A DNA stretch of 64,000 nt from Paraburkholderia phenoliruptrix (lineage in GTDB: Bacteria; Pseudomonadota; Gammaproteobacteria; Burkholderiales; Burkholderiaceae): positions 1 to 64,000 of the forward strand of contig NZ_CADIKB010000003.1 in NCBI RefSeq assembly GCF_902859825.1, in the 5' to 3' direction. Below are positions 56,295 to 64,000 of the stretch, piece after piece. The first letter of the stretch is position 1; every line of letters starts with the position of its first letter. Made by a program: the position numbers and the translations under genes. Under the pieces are notes generated by a model. That model did not search any database, was not told the DNA's origin, and was given only the letters and a program-made list of their open reading frames with translations.

Positions 56295-57110
56295 ATGCAA
56301 CGCCGCATCATCATCAGGAATCTGCTTACCGTGGCGAGTGCCGCCGCGCTTTCGTTCACGGCGACGTTCGCGCACGCGGACGGCAAACCGCTCAAGATCG
56401 GCACGATGAGCGGCCCGGACGCGCAAATCTGGTCGGTCGTCACGAAAGTGGCCGCGCGCGAAGGGCTGAACGTGAAGGTGATCGAATTCAACGACTACGT
56501 GCAGCCGAACGCAGCGCTCGATGCGGGCGATCTCGACGCCAACGGTTTTCAGCACCAGCCGTTTCTCGACAGCCAGATCAGGCAGCGCGGCTACAAGATC
56601 GTCAATGTCGGCCTCACGTATGTCTCGCCGATGGGCTTCTATTCGAAGAAGCTGAAATCGCTGAAGGATTTGCCGGAAGGGGCGAAAGTCGGCATTCAGA
56701 ACGATCCGTCCAACGGCAATCGCGCGTTGCTGCTGCTGCAGAAATACGGCGTGATCAAGCTGAGGCCGGGCGTCGGCACGAACGGCGTCAACGCGACGCC
56801 GCTCGACGTCGCCGAGAATCCGAAAAAGATCAAGCTGGTTGAACTGGACGCCGCGCAGTTGCCCCGCGCGCTGGGCGATCTCGACGCGGCCTCGATCAAT
56901 ACCGACTATGCCGTGAAGGCGGGCTTGCAGCCGACCCGGGACGCGATTGCGATCGAAGGCCTGAAAGGGCCGTACGCGAACCTGATTGCCGTGCGTGAGC
57001 AGGACCGCAACCAGCCCTGGGTGAAGAAGCTGGTCGCGGCATACGAGTCGGACGAAGTGCGCAAGTACATCGACACGCAGTTCAAAGGCGCCATTATTCC
57101 TGCGTTTTAA
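56295..57110 (+). CDS. MetQ/NlpA family substrate-binding protein
   Basis: Periplasmic binding protein (271 aa) of the methionine-type NlpA family. Signal peptide ends FAHADGKPL without a lipobox cysteine, unlike E. coli MetQ. Core motifs: LKIGTMSGPDAQIW, VIEFNDYVQPNAALDAGDLDAN-type ligand loop, FQHQPFLD, VGIQNDPSNGNRALLLL and SINTDYAVKAGL. GGGGAA precedes the ATG at 56295. No metN ATPase or metI permease is adjacent. Confidence 0.9.
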   Translation: MQRRIIIRNLLTVASAAALSFTATFAHADGKPLKIGTMSGPDAQIWSVVTKVAAREGLNVKVIEFNDYVQPNAALDAGDLDANGFQHQPFLDSQIRQRGYKIVNVGLTYVSPMGFYSKKLKSLKDLPEGAKVGIQNDPSNGNRALLLLQKYGVIKLRPGVGTNGVNATPLDVAENPKKIKLVELDAAQLPRALGDLDAASINTDYAVKAGLQPTRDAIAIEGLKGPYANLIAVREQDRNQPWVKKLVAAYESDEVRKYIDTQFKGAIIPAF

Positions 57111-57137
57111 GCCTTTTTTCTGGGGGCTCAAGGTGAA

Positions 57138-57170
57138 CCGGAAGGCGCCTTTCGGGGCGTCTTCCGTTTG
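57138..57170 (+). terminator. Intrinsic terminator of the MetQ-like gene
   Basis: CGGAAGGCGCC pairs with GGCGTCTTCCG, including one G-T pair, and is followed by TTTG; located 28 bases after the stop. Confidence 0.65.
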
Positions 57171-57193
57171 TTGGCCGCGGTTTCGCCGACCGA

Positions 57194-58309
57194 TCAATTG
57201 CTCAACAGCGAGCCGCTGCGAAACGCCGTTGCGCCGGCAATGCGCGCGAACTCGAGGCCCGCGGTGGCAAAGCGGGTGAGGTGCCGCGCATACAGCACGC
57301 CGGCCACACCGCTCTTTAACGTGACGACGCGATCCGTCAACGGATCGACGATGTCGGCGATTTCACGGCCCACGTCGACCCACGTGCCCACTTCGCAGCG
57401 ATACACCAGCACGCCGCTGATGGGCGCCACGATCGGCTCCGCGCCGGCGAGCGGCGTGGCCGCGAATTCGAGCGGCGGCAGCGGCGCGGCCGTGCCTTCG
57501 ATCACCCCGCGCGAGGTCAGATATTCGACGATCGCCTGTGCGTCGCGCTCCGCATACTCGTACGACACTTCGCGCTGGCCCCGCAATTCGATGGTGACCG
57601 AAATGGAGCCGTTCGGAATCGGGAAGCGCTCGCCGAAGCGGCCGCGCAAATCGGACCAGCAGAAGCTGTGAATTTCGTCGAACGGATTGCCGACCGAGTT
57701 CAGCGCGAGCAGCGAAGCCTTCGCATCGAGGTAACGCGCCAGCGGCTCGACTTCCGGCCACAGGTCCGGGTTCGTGTACAGATGCATGGCGGCTTCCCAA
57801 TCGCAATGCAGATCGAGCACGACGTCCGCGTCGTACGAGAGCTTTTGCAGCGCGAGACGTTGCGATTCGAGCTCCGTGGTGGGCTGCTGCGCGTCGAGCG
57901 CCTCGCGCATCGCGGCGCGGATGGCGGTGCGATTGGCGTTCACGTCGTTGCTGAGGCGCTCTTCGATCACGGGCGACACCAGTGCCGACAGATCGTGGAA
58001 ATTGCGGTTGAAGTTCTGCGCGGTGTTGGTTTCGAAGCGTCCCGTCAGATGACCGAGGAAGTGCTGGTTCAGGCCGATCGGATTGGCCACCGGCACGATC
58101 ACGATTTCGCCGCGCAGCTTGCCGGCCGCCTCAAGCGCCGCTAGCTTGCGGCGCAGTTCCCACGAGACGAGCATGCCGGGCAATTCGTCGGCATGCAGGG
58201 ACGACTGGATATAGATCTTCTGCCCGCCGCCCGGGCCGTAATGAAAACTCGTCAGGTTGCGTGCGGTGCCGAGCGTCGGCGCAATCAGCGGATGGGATTG
58301 GGTTTGCAT
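57194..58309 (-). CDS. Succinylglutamate desuccinylase/aspartoacylase family
   Basis: Zinc carboxypeptidase-like deacylase (371 aa), M14 superfamily. Zinc ligands: His39 and Glu42 in SSLHADELPG and His168 in VVLDLHCDWE. The catalytic Glu is probably in SVTIELRGQREVSYE. A C-terminal beta domain (about 285-360, IVAPISGVLVYRCEVGTWV) resembles a biotinyl-like fold. The ATG at 58309 is used. Common neighbours of this subgroup are basic amino acid ABC transporters; here only the binding protein at 58552 is present. Confidence 0.86.
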   Translation of the reverse strand: MQTQSHPLIAPTLGTARNLTSFHYGPGGGQKIYIQSSLHADELPGMLVSWELRRKLAALEAAGKLRGEIVIVPVANPIGLNQHFLGHLTGRFETNTAQNFNRNFHDLSALVSPVIEERLSNDVNANRTAIRAAMREALDAQQPTTELESQRLALQKLSYDADVVLDLHCDWEAAMHLYTNPDLWPEVEPLARYLDAKASLLALNSVGNPFDEIHSFCWSDLRGRFGERFPIPNGSISVTIELRGQREVSYEYAERDAQAIVEYLTSRGVIEGTAAPLPPLEFAATPLAGAEPIVAPISGVLVYRCEVGTWVDVGREIADIVDPLTDRVVTLKSGVAGVLYARHLTRFATAGLEFARIAGATAFRSGSLLSN

Positions 58310-58450
58310 GGTTGTCGAATTCGCGGGGAAAGTGCGGCGCGCCGCTATCTCGTTGATTACAAGGGGGGAAGTCTGCAGGATGCCGGCGGACGGCGGCACC
58401 TCGATCGCACGATCTTAGCCGATACGGCGAGGCGTGTCTTTCGAGGGTAC

Positions 58451-58486
58451 CAAACGAAACGGGCTCCGCGTGTGGCGGAGCCCGTT
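58451..58486 (-). terminator. Intrinsic terminator of the binding protein gene
   Basis: A 12-bp perfect stem AACGGGCTCCGC / GCGGAGCCCGTT with a 5-base loop lies 66 bp after the binding protein stop (minus strand), followed by TTTCGTTT. Confidence 0.75.
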
Positions 58487-58551
58487 CAGTAGGCCGTGCG
58501 GCGCGCCGCTAGAGGCGCGCGGCGGGCCTCGTGGACATCGAGGCCGCTGTG

Positions 58552-59334
58552 TTAGCTGCCGTACACGTCGAAGTCGAAGTACTTCTTCTCGAGCTTCTTG
58601 TAGGTGCCGTCCTTGATGATGTCGGCGATGGCCTTGTCGACCTTCGCCTTCAGGTCCGTATCTTCCTTGCGCATGCCGATGCCCGCGCCGTTGCCGAGGA
58701 TCTTCGGATCGTCGAGGTCCTTGCCGACGAACTGGAAGCCCGCGCCGCGCGGCGTCTTCAGGAAGCCGATGTCAGCTTGCACGGCGTCCTGCAGCGCTGC
58801 GTCGAGGCGGCCCGACAGCAAGTCTGCGTACACCTGGTCCTGGTTCTGATACGGCACGACCTTCGTGCCCTTCGGTTCCCAGTAGGTCTTCGCGTAGGTT
58901 TCCTGGATCGTGCCCTGTTCGACGCCGACCGACTTGCCCTTCAGCGAGTCAGCCGTCGGCAGGATGCCCGAACCCTTCTTCGCGACGAGGCGCGTCGGCG
59001 TGTTGAACAGTTTCGACGAGAAAGCGATCTGCTCGGCGCGTTGCGGCGTCATGGACATTGACGACAGCACGCCGTCGAACTTCTTGGCCTTCAGAGCCGG
59101 GATCATGCCGTCGAAATCGTTTTCGACCCACACGCACTTGGCCTTCAGGCGCGCGCAGATTTCGTTGCCGAGGTCGATGTCGAAGCCAACGAGCTTGCCG
59201 TCGGAGCCTTTGGACTCGAACGGGGGATAGCTGGCGTCGACGCCGAAACGGATGGTGGACCAATCTTTAGCGTGTGCGCCAATCGAGACGGTGGCAAGCA
59301 GAGCAACCGTCAAAGCCGCTAGCAGTTTTTTCAC
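58552..59334 (-). CDS. Basic amino acid substrate-binding protein (HisJ/ArgT-like)
   Basis: Periplasmic solute-binding protein family 3 (260 aa). Signal peptide ends GAHAKDW; then IRFGVDASYPPFESKGSDGK, GFDIDLGNEICARLKAKCVW and FDGMIPALKAKKFDGVLSSM, the usual ligand-site order. LKGKSVGVEQGTIQE and the hinge are intact. Lysine/arginine/ornithine or histidine is the probable ligand group. No permease or ATPase gene follows; a terminator does. Confidence 0.9.
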   Translation of the reverse strand: MKKLLAALTVALLATVSIGAHAKDWSTIRFGVDASYPPFESKGSDGKLVGFDIDLGNEICARLKAKCVWVENDFDGMIPALKAKKFDGVLSSMSMTPQRAEQIAFSSKLFNTPTRLVAKKGSGILPTADSLKGKSVGVEQGTIQETYAKTYWEPKGTKVVPYQNQDQVYADLLSGRLDAALQDAVQADIGFLKTPRGAGFQFVGKDLDDPKILGNGAGIGMRKEDTDLKAKVDKAIADIIKDGTYKKLEKKYFDFDVYGS

Positions 59335-59937
59335 TGTTTAACTCCTCGGTGTAGTTCAAATTCTCCCGCATGCGGTTATGCCGCTGCGGGAAACCCGGCG
59401 CGACTTACGACCGGGCCTGGGTTGAAGCCGCCGGCCGGGGCGGCCAGCAGCGCGCGCCAAGCTTATCAGTTCAAAAATATTGGGTAGTTAGTGAAACACC
59501 GGATGGCGTATGAGGACCGCCTCTAGAATTAAAACGCTCCGGCTTGGGGGGCGCCGCCGATGCATCCGGCATTGGCTTCCTGACCGGGATCAAACGCGTA
59601 ATGTCGCCGTAATGGCGCCGTAATGCGAATCGTTAAAACGCAAAATTCCCGACCGCGGCGTTCATGTATTTCGTCGCAAGACTAAAGAAAAGATAAATGT
59701 GTGCCGTTATCACGTGATGATTGCCCGTCGTGTCCCGACCATCTTGAGTTATTTCCTGCAACGAGGCGTTAAGGAGGCCAAAAACATATTGCCTGGCGCT
59801 ATCATCGTTGCTCCTCCCGCTTCGCATGGAGCGCAACAGAGCAGTACTGTCTGAGGAAACGTTTTCCATTGGTAATTCGCGATTGATTACGCGGGCATCG
59901 GCTCGCGGGAACTGGCTTCTGCTTAACGGTGTTGTAT
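59335..59937. other. 603-bp gap, lower GC, with an 11-bp triple repeat
   Basis: Lower GC than the rest of the window, especially 59460-59520 and 59630-59720. It contains three 11-bp repeats (59597-59629) and an open frame on the minus strand at 59633-59869 (78 codons, MENVSSDSTALLRSMRSGRS start) without a ribosome site; I list this only as a possible small gene. Confidence 0.4.
59597..59629. repeat. Three 11-bp direct repeats
   Basis: CGTAATGTCGC, CGTAATGGCGC and CGTAATGCGAA lie back to back; the first seven bases are identical in all three. One helical turn each, about 310 bp before the PotD-like/GGDEF genes. Confidence 0.7.
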
Positions 59938-61086
59938 ATGCACATGATTTCGACGGCAGATGAAAAGCGCTGCAAGGAGCGGCGCGACCGGCGGCGAATT
60001 ACGGCGGCTTTGCGGGGCGAGCGCTCTGCGGCGCGTCACGTTTGCGGCGTTTTACTGCGACTCGTGCTGAGCGCGTTTCTTTGCATTGGGATGCTCCCGG
60101 GGGCATCGGCGCAGGCCGCGAAAAAAGTCCTGCATGTGCTTGCATGGCCCGGTTATGCGGACGCCGACGTCGTAAGAGCGTTCGAGTCGCGCTATGACGC
60201 TAAGGTCGAAGTCACGCTCGTCGATTCGGACGAAGCATTGTGGACGCAGATGCACGCGAAAAATGCGCCGCCTTTCGACGTGCTCGCCGCCAATACCGCG
60301 GAAATCCAGCGCTACACGCGCGCCAATCTTCTCGCGCCGCTCGATCTGCAAAGCTTGCCCAATACGGCAAGACAATTGCCGCGGTTTCAGGCGCGCTCAT
60401 CGATTGAGGGAATTACGTCGGACGGCAAGGTCTACGCGATTCCGTTCACCTATTCGTCGATGGGCCTCATTTACGACCGCAGGCAGGTTCCGGTTGCGCC
60501 GCGCTCGATGCGCGAGCTCTGGAACCCGCGCTACCGCGGCAAGGTGCTCGACTTCAACAGCGCGCAGCACAACTTTTCATTCACTGCACTGGCACTCGGT
60601 TATCCGGATCCGTTCAATCTGAACGACACGCAGATGCGCACCATTGCTCACAAGCTCGTTGAGCTGCGCCGCAATCTGTTGACGTATTACACGTTGCCTG
60701 AGGAAGCCACGGCGTTTTTCATCCGCCACAACGTCGCGTTGATGTTCGGCAACTACGGCACGCAGCAAGTGGAACTGCTGCGTCGCGCGGGCGCGGACGT
60801 CGGCTACGTGATTCCCGACGAAGGCGTGCTCGCATGGCTCGATTGCTGGTCGATGACGCGTGCGGCCGCCGATCCCGCGCTCGCGCTTGCCTGGATCAAT
60901 TACATGCTCGAACCGGATGTGAGCCGGTTGCTCACGCAGCGGCAGGGACTCGCCAATACATTGACCGCGCCTGCCGCGAATGAAGGTAACGCGCGCATCG
61001 TGTGGATCGGGCCGGTGGAGAACATCCAGCGGCGCGAGGACCTGTGGGCCAGAATTGCGTCCGGCGACCGCTCGGAGCGCTTCTGA
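59938..61086 (+). CDS. PotD-like periplasmic binding protein (sensor partner)
   Basis: Extracellular solute-binding protein of the spermidine/putrescine type (about 382 aa). The long basic leader ends in a signal region GVLLRLVLSAFLCIGMLPGASAQ. Mature start LHVLAWPGYADADVVRAFE resembles PotD/PotF, and PDEGVLAWLDCWSM keeps the W-x-D pair (about Trp300, Asp302) that contacts the amine in PotD as I recall it. No ATPase or permease is near; instead its stop overlaps by one base the start of a diguanylate cyclase. The start is uncertain: ATG 59938 or 59944, no clear ribosome site. Confidence 0.85.
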   Translation: MHMISTADEKRCKERRDRRRITAALRGERSAARHVCGVLLRLVLSAFLCIGMLPGASAQAAKKVLHVLAWPGYADADVVRAFESRYDAKVEVTLVDSDEALWTQMHAKNAPPFDVLAANTAEIQRYTRANLLAPLDLQSLPNTARQLPRFQARSSIEGITSDGKVYAIPFTYSSMGLIYDRRQVPVAPRSMRELWNPRYRGKVLDFNSAQHNFSFTALALGYPDPFNLNDTQMRTIAHKLVELRRNLLTYYTLPEEATAFFIRHNVALMFGNYGTQQVELLRRAGADVGYVIPDEGVLAWLDCWSMTRAAADPALALAWINYMLEPDVSRLLTQRQGLANTLTAPAANEGNARIVWIGPVENIQRREDLWARIASGDRSERF

Positions 61087-62909
61087 TGATCCGTCCGGGC
61101 CTCACCTTCAAACTATCCGTTCTGCTCGCATGCATCGGCGTGCTGGCATCGGGCGCGACCGGCTATTACGCGTATCACGCGAATCGCACGATGCTCGTGA
61201 AGGAGGCCGGGCGCAGTTTGATGACATCCACGGAACTGCTCGGCGAGCGCTTCTCCGCATCTGTCGACGATGTCGGCGCGGACGCGCTCGTGCTGGCGAG
61301 CCTGCCGTCGTCGGCCCAGGTCGTCTCCAGCGACGACGGCCTCGGCGCGAGCCTGCCGCGCGAGCGGCTCGCGCAGGTGTACTCGAGCTTCATGATCCAT
61401 CACCCCGAGTACCTGCAGATACGCCTCATCAGCCGTGCGCATTACGGGCTGGAAATCATTCGTTTCGATCGCGACGCCGACGGACTCATCCGCGTGGAAG
61501 GCGGCAATCTGCAGGAAAAGGGCCAGTTCTCGTATGTGTTCGAGCCGCTCTCGTTTTCGCCGGGGCGCCTCTACACGTCGCCGATTTCCGTGAATCATGA
61601 ATACGGCGCGCACGCGGCACAGGGCAAGCCGACGCTGCGGATCGGTACGCCGGTCGCCGACGCGCAGGGCGCGGTGGTGGGCGTCGTCGTGATCGACGTC
61701 AACCTCACCGATCTTTTAAAGCGTCTGCAAAGCGACTTGCCGAGCGATTACCAGGTTTATCTCGCGAACGAGTGGGGCGACTTCCTCGTTCATCCCGACC
61801 CCGCCAAGACGTTCGGCTTCGACGTCGGCCGCCGCGTGTTGATGCAGGACAGCTTCGCCGTGACCAGGCCACTGTTCGATCAGAAGGAGAGCGAAGTACT
61901 CGTGAACGGACTCGCGCGTCCCAAACAAGCAGAAGGACAGGTGCTGGCTTTCGTGCGCAGACCGTTCGGCGCGTCCGAGGGCAACCGCTTTATCGTGCTC
62001 GGGCTCGGCAAGCCGCTCGAAGACGTGCTGTCCGGCGCGCATCTGCTGGGCGGCAGCATCGTGCGCATGGTGTTGATTTTCAGCGTGCTGGCCGTGCTTC
62101 TCGCCATTCTCTTCGCGCGCGCGCTCACCAAACCGCTGCATATGCTCGCGTACGCGGCGACGCATCTGTTCGCCGAACACGCGATGGAAACACTGCCGCT
62201 CAGGCGCACCGACGAGATCGGCGTGCTCGCGCGCTGCTTCGACCGGCTGCGCCGCGAGATCAGATCGCAAATGGACGCGCTGCATGTCAAGCAGCGCGAG
62301 CTCGTGCATCTCGCCACGCACGACGTGCTTACCGGATTGCCGAACCGCATGCTGTTCATGGAGAAACTCGAGCGCGCGATCCAGGAAGCGACGCGTCGCC
62401 GCCAGGGGCTCGCGGTGCTGTTCGTGGATCTCGACCGCTTCAAGCAGATCAACGATCAGTTCGGCCATTCCGTCGGCGACAAGGTGCTCGTGGCGGTGGC
62501 GCTGCGGCTCAAACAGGTGCTGCATGCCGCGGACGTCGTCGCGCGTCTGGGCGGCGACGAATTCATCGTGCTGATCGAGGGACCGCGCTCAGCCGAGGCG
62601 GCGCCGGGCATCGCATCGCGCATCATGACGACGCTGAACGAAGAGATCGTGATGGACGGCCAGGGCATGACGGTGGGCGCGAGCATCGGCATCAGCCAGT
62701 TTCCCGACGACAGCGGTACGGCGGAAGAGCTCCTGCTCAATGCGGACGCCGCCATGTATGCGGCGAAATCGGGGGGACGCTGCGCCTATCTGCGTTATCA
62801 CGACGTGCTCGAAGCGCGACGGCGCCAGCAGGCGGAGCTTGCGGCAGCCGCGCACGTGCCGGCCGGCGAGGGCGCCACCGAAGGACACGAAGCCGAGCCG
62901 ACCGCGTGA
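61086..62909 (+). CDS. Membrane diguanylate cyclase, Cache-HAMP-GGDEF
   Basis: A 607-aa inner-membrane protein. First membrane helix about residues 9-30, a periplasmic Cache-type sensor to about 320 (YQVYLANEWGDFLVHPDP), second helix about 330-350, HAMP about 350-405, GGDEF domain about 435-600. The catalytic GGDEF is intact at 489-493, so it should make c-di-GMP. The inhibitory RxxD site reads HAAD (His480-Asp483). A Gln/Ala/Glu-rich tail follows. TGATG overlap with the PotD-like gene implies coupling. Confidence 0.9.
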   Translation: MIRPGLTFKLSVLLACIGVLASGATGYYAYHANRTMLVKEAGRSLMTSTELLGERFSASVDDVGADALVLASLPSSAQVVSSDDGLGASLPRERLAQVYSSFMIHHPEYLQIRLISRAHYGLEIIRFDRDADGLIRVEGGNLQEKGQFSYVFEPLSFSPGRLYTSPISVNHEYGAHAAQGKPTLRIGTPVADAQGAVVGVVVIDVNLTDLLKRLQSDLPSDYQVYLANEWGDFLVHPDPAKTFGFDVGRRVLMQDSFAVTRPLFDQKESEVLVNGLARPKQAEGQVLAFVRRPFGASEGNRFIVLGLGKPLEDVLSGAHLLGGSIVRMVLIFSVLAVLLAILFARALTKPLHMLAYAATHLFAEHAMETLPLRRTDEIGVLARCFDRLRREIRSQMDALHVKQRELVHLATHDVLTGLPNRMLFMEKLERAIQEATRRRQGLAVLFVDLDRFKQINDQFGHSVGDKVLVAVALRLKQVLHAADVVARLGGDEFIVLIEGPRSAEAAPGIASRIMTTLNEEIVMDGQGMTVGASIGISQFPDDSGTAEELLLNADAAMYAAKSGGRCAYLRYHDVLEARRRQQAELAAAAHVPAGEGATEGHEAEPTA

Positions 62910-63046
62910 AGCCCGCGCGGCAAGCGGCGCCTCATTCCAGCGCCGCGGTCCACGTGAAAACGTTGCGCTGAACGCATCGCTAAAGGCCCACGCACTGCCG
63001 TCTTGTGGCAAAGTGTCCGGTTTCGGAGCCACGAGGTGAGGGGCCA

Positions 63047-63598
63047 ATGACAGGTCGCCTGGTCTATGTAATGGGACCGTCCGGCGCGGGCAAAGACGCG
63101 TTGCTAGGGTTTGCGCGCAAGCGCCTTGCGGGCGAGCCGATTCTCTTTGCGCATCGTTACATTACGCGGCCAAGCGGCAATGGCGAGGAGCATATCGCGC
63201 TTTGCGTCGAAGAATTTGCCGCCCGTTCGCTGCTGGGTCTCTTCGCGCTCGAGTGGTCGAGTCATTCGCTGCGCTATGGCATCGGCATCGAGGTCGATGC
63301 GTGGCTCGCGCGCGGCTGTACCGTGGTCGTCAACGGTTCGCGTCAGCATCTGCATCAAGCGCTCGCGCGCTATCCTCGCGCCGAAGTCGTGCACGTGGAC
63401 GCGGCGCCGCATATTCTCGAAGCGCGGCTCGGCGCGCGGGCGCGCGAATCGGCGGAACAGGTGGCCGCGCGGCTCGCGCGCCACGCGCCTTTCACGTTGC
63501 CCGACGGCCTGCGCTGCGAGTCGATCGACAATTCCGGCAAACTCGAAGACGCGGGCCACGCGTTGATCGCCTTTCTCAAATCACATGCGGGGCGGTAG
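63047..63598 (+). CDS. Ribose 1,5-bisphosphokinase PhnN
   Basis: P-loop kinase (183 aa), converts ribose 1,5-bisphosphate to PRPP in phosphonate use. Walker A GPSGAGKD at residues 10-17, RYITRPSGNGEEHIAL matches the guanylate-kinase-like lid and HRYITRP is a PhnN signature. The ATG at 63047 follows GAGG. No other phn genes are present in the window. Confidence 0.88.
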   Translation: MTGRLVYVMGPSGAGKDALLGFARKRLAGEPILFAHRYITRPSGNGEEHIALCVEEFAARSLLGLFALEWSSHSLRYGIGIEVDAWLARGCTVVVNGSRQHLHQALARYPRAEVVHVDAAPHILEARLGARARESAEQVAARLARHAPFTLPDGLRCESIDNSGKLEDAGHALIAFLKSHAGR

Positions 63599-63663
63599 TG
63601 CCGCCTCGGCGTTTGCATCCATCCTGCGTTCCTGTTGCCCTACATCACGGAGTCCCTTGCAAA

Positions 63664-64000
63664 ATGAGCGAAACCGCGCGTTTCACCGAAGTAGCCGATC
63701 TGGTCCCCGCCGCCGAGAGCCTGCGCGAGATTCGCCATCACATTCATCACCATCCCGAACTGGCTTACGAAGAGTTGCAGACCGCGGCGCTGGTCGCCGA
63801 CAAACTGGAACAATGGGGCTGGCAGGTGACGCGCGGCGTCGGTCAAACGGGCGTGGTCGGCACGCTCAAGGTGGGCGACGGCACGCGCAGCATCGGCATT
63901 CGCGCGGACATGGACGCGTTGCCGATTGTCGAGCAGACCGGTTTGCCTTATGCAAGCGGCACGCACGGCAAAATGCACGCGTGCGGCCATGACGGCCACA
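63664..64000 (+). CDS. M20 family amidohydrolase, 5' part
   Basis: N-terminal 112 residues of a peptidase M20/hippurate hydrolase-like metalloenzyme, cut by the window end. RADMDALPIVEQTG and HACGHDGH, the two zinc-site motifs, are complete. HHIHHHPELAYEE precedes them. Substrate cannot be told from this part. Confidence 0.88.
   Translation, partial: MSETARFTEVADLVPAAESLREIRHHIHHHPELAYEELQTAALVADKLEQWGWQVTRGVGQTGVVGTLKVGDGTRSIGIRADMDALPIVEQTGLPYASGTHGKMHACGHDGH

Overview
The window is a high-GC chromosomal segment from a Burkholderiaceae bacterium, most likely Paraburkholderia or a close relative. This rests on Burkholderiales-typical families (three DUF4148 proteins, DUF2968, DUF3443, a Gram-negative 16-strand-type porin, a 3-hydroxybutyrate oligomer hydrolase, a MotAB pair) and on codon composition. 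No rRNA, tRNA, CRISPR array, phage or insertion sequence was recognised. About 57 protein genes are supported, most complete; the last one (a peptidase M20 family amidohydrolase) runs off the right edge.

Left third (0.2-24 kb). A minus-strand periplasmic aldehyde oxidoreductase operon (paoA-paoB-paoC) is followed by a MocA-type cofactor cytidylyltransferase. Then come a 3-hydroxybutyrate oligomer hydrolase, exonuclease III, motAB, a DUF2252 protein, a polysaccharide deacetylase, an SDR, an oxidoreductase-like small protein, a class II-like sirtuin, a DUF938 methyltransferase, gnd, a DUF4148 protein, a DUF2968 protein, a cupin, an M23/LysM lipoprotein, threonine aldolase and a drug-type MFS transporter. 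This part is mostly housekeeping.

Middle third (24-45.8 kb). Glycogen phosphorylase, a DUF3443 lipoprotein, a DUF6232 protein and a small lipoprotein lead into a LysR / dicarboxylate-amino acid symporter / tandem Asp-Glu racemase module. Next is a catabolic island: a GcvA-like LysR divergent from an ABC ATPase, HAD hydrolase, FAD oxidoreductase, two PotB/PotC-like permeases and an aldehyde dehydrogenase, with the matching binding protein and a GMC oxidoreductase on the opposite strand. It looks like uptake and oxidation of an unidentified amine or amino-alcohol. A DUF4142-cupredoxin-ECF sigma operon follows.

Right third (45.8-64 kb). A tartrate/D-malate module (ttuC, ttuB, divergent LysR), a second DUF4148 gene, an O-methyltransferase, a QseBC/PmrAB-like two-component system with a near-identical 17-bp box in front of itself and of a COG4705 membrane protein, a third DUF4148 gene, a porin, three substrate-binding proteins lacking their transporters, and a PhnN kinase. 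The third binding protein is PotD-like and overlaps by one base a membrane Cache-HAMP-GGDEF diguanylate cyclase. That arrangement resembles the Vibrio NspS/MbaA polyamine-sensing pair and is the most interesting candidate system here.

All functional calls come from reading motifs, lengths and context; no database search was run.
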